This document shows, one piece after another, positions 6,850 through 10,323 of a DNA stretch of 10,323 nucleotides. The notes under the pieces were generated by a model. It ran no database searches and was not told where the DNA came from. It was given only the letters and a program-made list of their open reading frames with translations. The position numbers and the translations under genes were made by a program. Within the stretch, counting starts at the first letter, position 1. Each line of letters opens with the position of its first letter. This DNA is from Bacillota bacterium (GTDB taxonomy: Bacteria; Bacillota; Clostridia; Lachnospirales; Lachnospiraceae), in NCBI GenBank assembly GCA_023415655.1, contig JAEZKD010000205.1, positions 1-10,323 of the forward strand, given 5' to 3'.

Positions 6850-8034
6850 TTAATACAAATGTCCCATTTTTTCTTTTTTGGTTAGAAAATATCTTTTATT
6901 AAATTCATTGGAATCCATGACAATAGGTACACGTTCAACGATTTCGATACCATGACCCTTTAAACCAACAATCTTTTTCGGATTATTCGTCATCAGTCTT
7001 ACCTTACGAACATTCAATTCACTTAAGATCTGAGCTCCGATACCATAGTCTCTCATATCCGAAGGAAATCCAAGTGCTAGATTCGCTTCTTCCGTATCTA
7101 GTCCTTCCTCCTGTAATTTATATGCTTTGATCTTGTTAATTAAACCAATTCCTCTACCTTCCTGACGTAAATATAGCAAGATTCCTTTTCCTTCTTTTTC
7201 GATGTTCATAAGTGCTCTAGCAAGCTGCTCACCACAATCACATTTGAGCGAATGAAAGGCATCTCCAGTAAGACACTCGGAATGTACTCGAACTAATACC
7301 TCATCCTCTTCATCAATCTCACCCTTCACCAAAGCAACATGATGTTCCCCATTGAGCGTATTCACGAAGCCTACCATACGAAATTGTCCATATTCTGTTG
7401 GCAAATTAGCTTCTGCTTCTTTCACAATATAGCAATCTCTTTCTCTTCTATACGCAATTAAGGACTCTAAAGTTACGATTTTCATATTCTCTTTCTTTGC
7501 AAGTTCAAAGATTTGATCTCCTCTGGCAAGTTCACCATCTTCTGTTAAAATCTTTGATATCACTCCAGATGGATATAAGCCTGCAATGGTAGCCAAATCA
7601 GAAGCTGCCTCTTCAAAGCCAGCTCTTTTTAACACTCCACCCGGAATCGCTTTTGCAACAAATACATGACCAGGTGTTGTAAAATGATTGTAGTCTATTT
7701 GTTCTTCTAATAATTTCTTTATTGTAATCTCTCTTGCTTTTGCTGTAATCCCTGAATCCAAGCCTTTATAATCAATCGAAATATCATAGGTATCTGTACC
7801 AACTGCTTGTTCATTCCTTGCTTTCGCCATATAAATGGATTTCATCTTCTCCTCAGGTAGAGTTATCGTTGTAAAGCCTGTCCCAAATTTCATCATATAG
7901 CTAATGTGTTCGTTAGTAATCTGCTCGGAAGCAACAAAAAACACACCTCCACCTTCTGCTTGTTCATCATCAACAATCACTAACATATTGCCATCTTTTA
8001 AATCTTTTATTGCATCTTCAACTTCGTAAAACAT
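6850..8034 (-). CDS. ribBA: RibBA-like protein: intact GTP cyclohydrolase II, degenerate DHBP synthase domain
   Basis: The 394-residue fusion has the length and order of RibBA. The C-terminal domain (about 205-394) is a complete GTP cyclohydrolase II: zinc ligands C254, C265 and C267 in SECLTGDAFHSLKCDCG, LRQEGRGIGL (289-298), DMRDYGIGAQIL (326-337) and TNNPKK (349-354). It would turn GTP into 2,5-diamino-6-ribosylamino-pyrimidinone 5'-phosphate. The N-terminal DHBP synthase-like domain (about 1-200) is recognisable but key residues are changed. The acidic loop DDEDRENEGD is DDEQAEGGGV (22-31), and the metal-binding histidine of RAGHTEA is F140 in RAGFEEA. RPGH is TPGH (120-123), although H123 remains. 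It probably cannot make 3,4-dihydroxy-2-butanone 4-phosphate. An AAGGAGG site lies eight bases before the ATG. Confidence 0.9.
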   Translation of the reverse strand: MFYEVEDAIKDLKDGNMLVIVDDEQAEGGGVFFVASEQITNEHISYMMKFGTGFTTITLPEEKMKSIYMAKARNEQAVGTDTYDISIDYKGLDSGITAKAREITIKKLLEEQIDYNHFTTPGHVFVAKAIPGGVLKRAGFEEAASDLATIAGLYPSGVISKILTEDGELARGDQIFELAKKENMKIVTLESLIAYRRERDCYIVKEAEANLPTEYGQFRMVGFVNTLNGEHHVALVKGEIDEEDEVLVRVHSECLTGDAFHSLKCDCGEQLARALMNIEKEGKGILLYLRQEGRGIGLINKIKAYKLQEEGLDTEEANLALGFPSDMRDYGIGAQILSELNVRKVRLMTNNPKKIVGLKGHGIEIVERVPIVMDSNEFNKRYFLTKKEKMGHLY

Positions 8035-8042
8035 AATTTGGT

Positions 8043-8049
8043 CCTCCTT
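8043..8049 (-). promoter_or_regulatory. Strong ribosome binding site of ribBA
   Basis: AAGGAGG on the minus strand, eight bases before the ATG at 8034, matches the anti-Shine-Dalgarno sequence fully. It fixes the ribBA start and suggests efficient translation despite the degenerate N-terminal domain. Confidence 0.8.
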
Positions 8050-8120
8050 AACTTTTTGTCATTACTTATATTAAGCCTACATAACTAAAATGCTTCTTAG
8101 CTAGTAGATATTTTTCATCT

Positions 8121-8244
8121 TACTAATTTTTCGTCATACTAATTTTTCGTATACTAATTTTTCGTATACTAATTTTTCGTATACTGATTTTTCTTTATAC
8201 TAATTTTACGTCTTACTGATTTTTCTTCTTACTATTTTTCGTCT
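8121..8244. repeat. Tandem array of a 15-16 bp unit, eight copies, in the ribD-ribBA gap
   Basis: The unit is TACTAATTTTTCGTA on the plus strand. Copies start at 8121, 8137, 8152, 8167, 8182, 8198, 8214 and 8230. Those at 8137, 8152 and 8167 are identical; the rest differ by a few bases or one extra base. Degenerate T/C-rich sequence continues to about 8350, with three looser repeats of TTTTTTGTCTCAT type, and includes a perfect 14-base palindrome TCTTATTAATAAGA at 8275-8288. The gene-free stretch 8035-8457 holds nothing else clear: no FMN riboswitch and no terminator. A TTGACA at 8441-8446 with TATAGG 15 bases on (minus strand) is a weak promoter candidate for ribBA. Confidence 0.88.
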
Positions 8245-8457
8245 TAATTTTTTATTCCTTTTAACTTTTCATCTTCTTATTAATAAGATTATCATTTGTC
8301 TCATCATTTTTTGTCTCATCTTTTTTCCATTCATTTTTTGTCTTATTTATCGGACATATTCTTGTCTTACTATTTCCTACAACTTCTTCCTATCTTAATA
8401 CACTATTATCTATGTACTTCCTATACAGCAATCTATCTTGTGTCAATTCTTATGAAA

Positions 8458-9546
8458 CTAAAGATACCCCTTAACAATCACATCGGGTCCAATGACTTCA
8501 TAAGAGACATTTTTTAGCATAATAGCATCTTGCATGCGTTCAATTCCATTCCCACCAACTGGAGTCATTGCATTGTAACCTCCAATAATCTTAGGTGCAA
8601 TCGCAGTATATACCTTATGAACACAACCACTTTCAAAGGCTGAACCTAAGATCGAGCTACCTCCTTCAATGTACAACGAATCGATTCCCATACTTCCTAA
8701 CAGCTTCATAACTTCTCGAAAGTCAATATGATTATCAACTAACGGTAGCTTTGCAACCTGCACCCCTCTATTTAAATAATTCTCTTCTACTTCTTTTTTA
8801 ATGCCCTCTGATGCAATGATTAGTGTTTTAGTATTCGAATCAACATTTAGTACCTTAGCATCGGATGGAATCTCACCATATTTCGATACAATAATACGTA
8901 ATGGATTAGAAATCTTAACCCCTTCAAGCCGAGTGGTAAGCAATGGATCATCTTGTTTTACTGTATTCTCACCAACCATAATCGCACTCACTCGTTGTCT
9001 TAAATGATGTACAAACTCTAAGCTTTCATCTGAACTAATCCATTTTGAGTCACCTGTTTTAGTTGCTAATTTACCATCTAAGGTCATCGCCCATTTAACA
9101 AAGACAAAGGGTAATTTATGTACTACATAATAAGCATAGATTTCATTTAACTCTGTACACTCATCCATAAACGGACCAGCTTCGTATTCAATGCCTAGTT
9201 TTGTTAGCTCATGAAAAAAATTGATTTTCTTATCTGGATTTGGATTCAACATTCCAATATAAAGTTTCCTAATCCCTTTCTTTGAAAGCAAAGAAAGAAG
9301 CTGTTCCATAGCAGCTCCCTCATAATACGGCTCTATGGTTACATACATAATAGCATCCCGAGAGTCTCCCAAAAGACTATCTAATGCCATGAACTCTGCA
9401 TGCAATCCTCCGAAATGACTATAAAATCCTTCACCAACAATCTTATTATCCTTAACAACAACCGCCCCAGAAAGTGGATCTGGATTCACAAATCCGGACC
9501 CATGAGTTGCCAAATCAATTGCTTTCTTCATAAAATATTCGTTCAT
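8458..9546 (-). CDS. ribD: RibD-like protein: intact reductase, degenerate deaminase domain
   Basis: From the ATG at 9546 the product has 362 residues, the normal RibD length. The C-terminal reductase domain (about 146-362) is typical: VKWAMTLDGKLATKTGDSKW (150-169), DDPLLTTR (199-206), LRIIVS (216-221), IEGGSSILGSA (293-303) and IAPKIIGG (316-323). It would reduce the ribosyl side chain of the pyrimidine intermediate. The N-terminal deaminase-like domain (1-145) keeps HAE (49-51) but has lost both zinc cysteines. EPC is EPY (72-74) and the second cysteine position is L83, with no length change relative to E. coli RibD as I recall it. The PNPxVG motif is PDPLSG. Deaminase activity is therefore unlikely. 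The frame is open to 9615, but AAAGGAG fixes 9546. Confidence 0.88.
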   Translation of the reverse strand: MNEYFMKKAIDLATHGSGFVNPDPLSGAVVVKDNKIVGEGFYSHFGGLHAEFMALDSLLGDSRDAIMYVTIEPYYEGAAMEQLLSLLSKKGIRKLYIGMLNPNPDKKINFFHELTKLGIEYEAGPFMDECTELNEIYAYYVVHKLPFVFVKWAMTLDGKLATKTGDSKWISSDESLEFVHHLRQRVSAIMVGENTVKQDDPLLTTRLEGVKISNPLRIIVSKYGEIPSDAKVLNVDSNTKTLIIASEGIKKEVEENYLNRGVQVAKLPLVDNHIDFREVMKLLGSMGIDSLYIEGGSSILGSAFESGCVHKVYTAIAPKIIGGYNAMTPVGGNGIERMQDAIMLKNVSYEVIGPDVIVKGYL

Positions 9547-9553
9547 AAGCATA

Positions 9554-9560
9554 CTCCTTT
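9554..9560 (-). promoter_or_regulatory. Ribosome binding site deciding the ribD start
   Basis: AAAGGAG on the minus strand is seven bases before the ATG at 9546 but only one base before the in-frame ATG at 9552. The start at 9546, giving MNEYFMKKAIDLA, is therefore favoured over 9552 and over the longer frame from 9615. Confidence 0.8.
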
Positions 9561-9618
9561 CTGTCTTTTTATCATTCCTAACATAAAGAATTATCTTATT
9601 TCTAATCCCTTTCATAAC

Positions 9619-9708
9619 TGCAAAAACACCAGCTTTATCCCAATGCAGTGCATTCTTTATGCAAAAACACCAGTTTCACCCAAATGCAGTGCATTCTTTA
9701 TGCAAAAA
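9619..9708. repeat. Two 41-bp direct repeats plus the start of a third, upstream of ribD
   Basis: Copies at 9619-9659 and 9660-9700 agree at 37 of 41 positions. The first eight bases, TGCAAAAA, recur at 9701-9708. Each copy contains AATGCAGTGCATT, a perfect six-base dyad around one central base. The pair lies in the predicted ribD leader, between the terminator hairpin and the ribosome binding site, so it could be a duplicated operator or an RNA element. Confidence 0.9.
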
Positions 9709-9733
9709 TAAACCTACAAGAATTCCCTTTATA

Positions 9734-9767
9734 GAAAAACGCACTTCTATCCCTTCAGAAGTGCGTT
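9734..9767 (-). terminator. Intrinsic terminator in the ribD leader, minus strand
   Basis: A perfect 11-base stem, AACGCACTTCT with AGAAGTGCGTT, closes an eight-base loop. On the minus strand it runs into five T residues (9739-9735, two of them in the stem). It lies about 100 bases downstream of the minus-strand promoter at 9872-9900 and about 190 bases upstream of the ribD ATG. It would stop or attenuate transcription into ribD. On the plus strand only a weak T-rich tract follows. Confidence 0.8.
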
Positions 9768-9865
9768 CATTTTCTTATTCCTGACACATAAAACCTAGTA
9801 AAAGCATCTAAGTAAAATAATTACTTCCAAATCACTCTTTCTTCTATGTTTTTCCAACTATTCAT
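9734..9865 (-). ncRNA. Possible 130-base leader RNA or small RNA upstream of ribD
   Basis: The interval runs from the predicted start of the 9872-9900 promoter to the intrinsic terminator, and no convincing gene fits in it. In minus-strand RNA it contains a small hairpin, AAGTAA with TTACTT around a short AT loop, and then the terminator stem. It lacks the conserved boxes of the FMN riboswitch and matches no RNA family I recognise. A very short frame, MNALLKG, starts at 9770 after an AGGA and lies inside the terminator stem. It could be a regulatory leader or an independent small RNA. Confidence 0.4.
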
Positions 9866-9871
9866 AGTTAC

Positions 9872-9900
9872 ATTGTAATATTCACCTTACGAATTGTCAA
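9872..9900 (-). promoter_or_regulatory. Strong promoter upstream of ribD
   Basis: On the minus strand a perfect TTGACA (9895-9900) is followed after 17 bases by TACAAT (9872-9877, five of six consensus bases). It points toward ribD, whose ATG is about 320 bases downstream. Transcription would start near 9865. It is the best promoter in the right half of the window. Confidence 0.75.
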
Positions 9901-9940
9901 ATAAAATAAAACGCTCTGTTCTCAGCCCATGATACATAGA

Positions 9941-10027
9941 AATACAACAAGCTACAAAACTCTGCAATGAATCCAACAAACTACAAAATACAACTAAAAA
10001 TCCAACAAACTACAAAATACAACTATG
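9941..10027. repeat. Three tandem copies of a 29-bp unit
   Basis: Copies at 9941-9969, 9970-9998 and 9999-10027 follow one another directly. The second and third differ only at the last two bases. The first is more diverged. The shared core is CCAACAAACTACAAAATAC. A further partial AATCCA follows at 10028. The A/C-rich plus strand has no open frame and no dyad symmetry, unlike the 54-bp array to the right. Confidence 0.88.
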
Positions 10028-10156
10028 AATCCACCCACCAAAAGGAGTGATACATCAAAACATACTCCCAACACTAAAAGAAGCTTCCTCCAAAACTCCC
10101 CCATGAATATCCTATGTAGCACAAAATTATAATGCTTTCACACAACAAAGAAAGGG

Positions 10157-10323
10157 CCCGACTAATTGAGCCATAAGGGGCATTCAGTCGGTAGGTAGAA
10201 GTCAATGGTACCCGACTATTTGAGCCAATTGGGCATCTAGTCGGTAGCTAGAAGTCAATGGTACCCAACTAATTGAGCCAAATGGGCCATCTAGTCGGTA
10301 GCTAGAAGTCAATGCTACCCGAC
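10157..10323. repeat. Tandem array of a 53-54 bp unit with dyad symmetry, cut by the right edge
   Basis: Units at 10157-10210, 10211-10263 and 10264-10317 are complete, and a fourth begins at 10318, so the array continues beyond the window. Each unit holds inverted arms, CCGACTA and TAGTCGG, about 20 bases apart, with an inner GCC/GGC pair, predicting a two-tier hairpin. A linker CGGTAGCTAGAAGTCAATGG and a GGTACC-like junction follow. The whole unit repeats without unique spacers, so it is not a CRISPR array. No open frame or known RNA is recognised. Confidence 0.9.

Noticed and set aside
8296..8517. 73-codon plus-strand open frame
   Set aside because: It lies in the T/C-rich repeat tract and overlaps the end of ribD; its serine-, leucine- and tyrosine-rich product is a composition artefact.
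9547..9615. 23-codon N-terminal extension of RibD
   Set aside because: The AAAGGAG site is placed for the ATG at 9546, and RibD proteins normally begin at the MNEYFMKKA-type sequence.
9400..9711. 103-codon plus-strand open frame
   Set aside because: It is antisense to ribD and then runs through the 41-bp repeats, with no ribosome binding site.
9823..9865. 14-codon leader peptide MNSWKNIEERVIWK in the ribD leader
   Set aside because: Its ATG coincides with the predicted transcription start, there is no ribosome binding site, and no run of regulatory codons is present.
9547..9871. FMN riboswitch upstream of ribD
   Set aside because: Expected from gene content, but the conserved aptamer boxes are absent on the minus strand here and also in 8035-8457.
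10157..10323. CRISPR array
   Set aside because: The entire 53-54 bp unit repeats with no unique spacers. The other four arrays fail for the same reason, and no cas gene is present.

Overview
The window reads as a low-GC Firmicute chromosome, most likely a clostridium of the Lachnospiraceae type. This rests on strongly AT-rich DNA, canonical AGGAG-type ribosome binding sites, sigma-A-like promoters, a ruvA-ruvB pair next to zapA and a U32 peptidase, and a DUF3784-type small membrane protein. The species assignment is inference. No tRNA, rRNA, transposase, phage gene or CRISPR array is visible.

Left half (1-4721), all on the minus strand: in transcription order, a cardiolipin synthase (cls), a small double-CxxC zinc-ribbon-like protein, ruvA, ruvB, zapA and the first 186 codons of a U32 peptidase that leaves the window on the left. 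cls has its own promoter. A second strong promoter lies across the 3' end of cls and serves the zinc-ribbon/ruvA/ruvB group. A third precedes zapA. A nearly perfect 45-base inverted repeat sits between zapA and the U32 gene. The genes cover membrane lipid synthesis, Holliday-junction migration, Z-ring assembly and RNA or peptide metabolism; this half is compact and ordinary.

Middle (4722-6150): a plus-strand YprB-like DEDD exonuclease diverges from cls. The two promoters appear to share one palindromic -35 hexamer. The exonuclease ends at a clear intrinsic terminator.

Right half (6151-10323): minus-strand ribD, then after 423 gene-free bases ribBA and a DUF3784-like membrane protein. Both flavin genes look half-dead. 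RibD has lost both zinc cysteines of its deaminase domain but keeps its reductase domain. RibBA has lost the metal-binding histidine and most of the acidic loop of its DHBP synthase domain but keeps a complete GTP cyclohydrolase II domain. The surviving pair would convert GTP to a reduced ribitylamino-diaminopyrimidine phosphate. No riboflavin synthase, lumazine synthase or FMN riboswitch is visible here. A promoter and an intrinsic terminator lie within the 350 bases upstream of ribD and suggest an attenuated leader or a small RNA.

The gene-free DNA of this right half carries five unrelated short tandem-repeat families: 22-23 bp, 15-16 bp, 41 bp, 29 bp and 53-54 bp with dyad symmetry. I saw none in the left half. 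The stretches 9768-9871, 9901-9940 and 10028-10156 hold no gene I can support.
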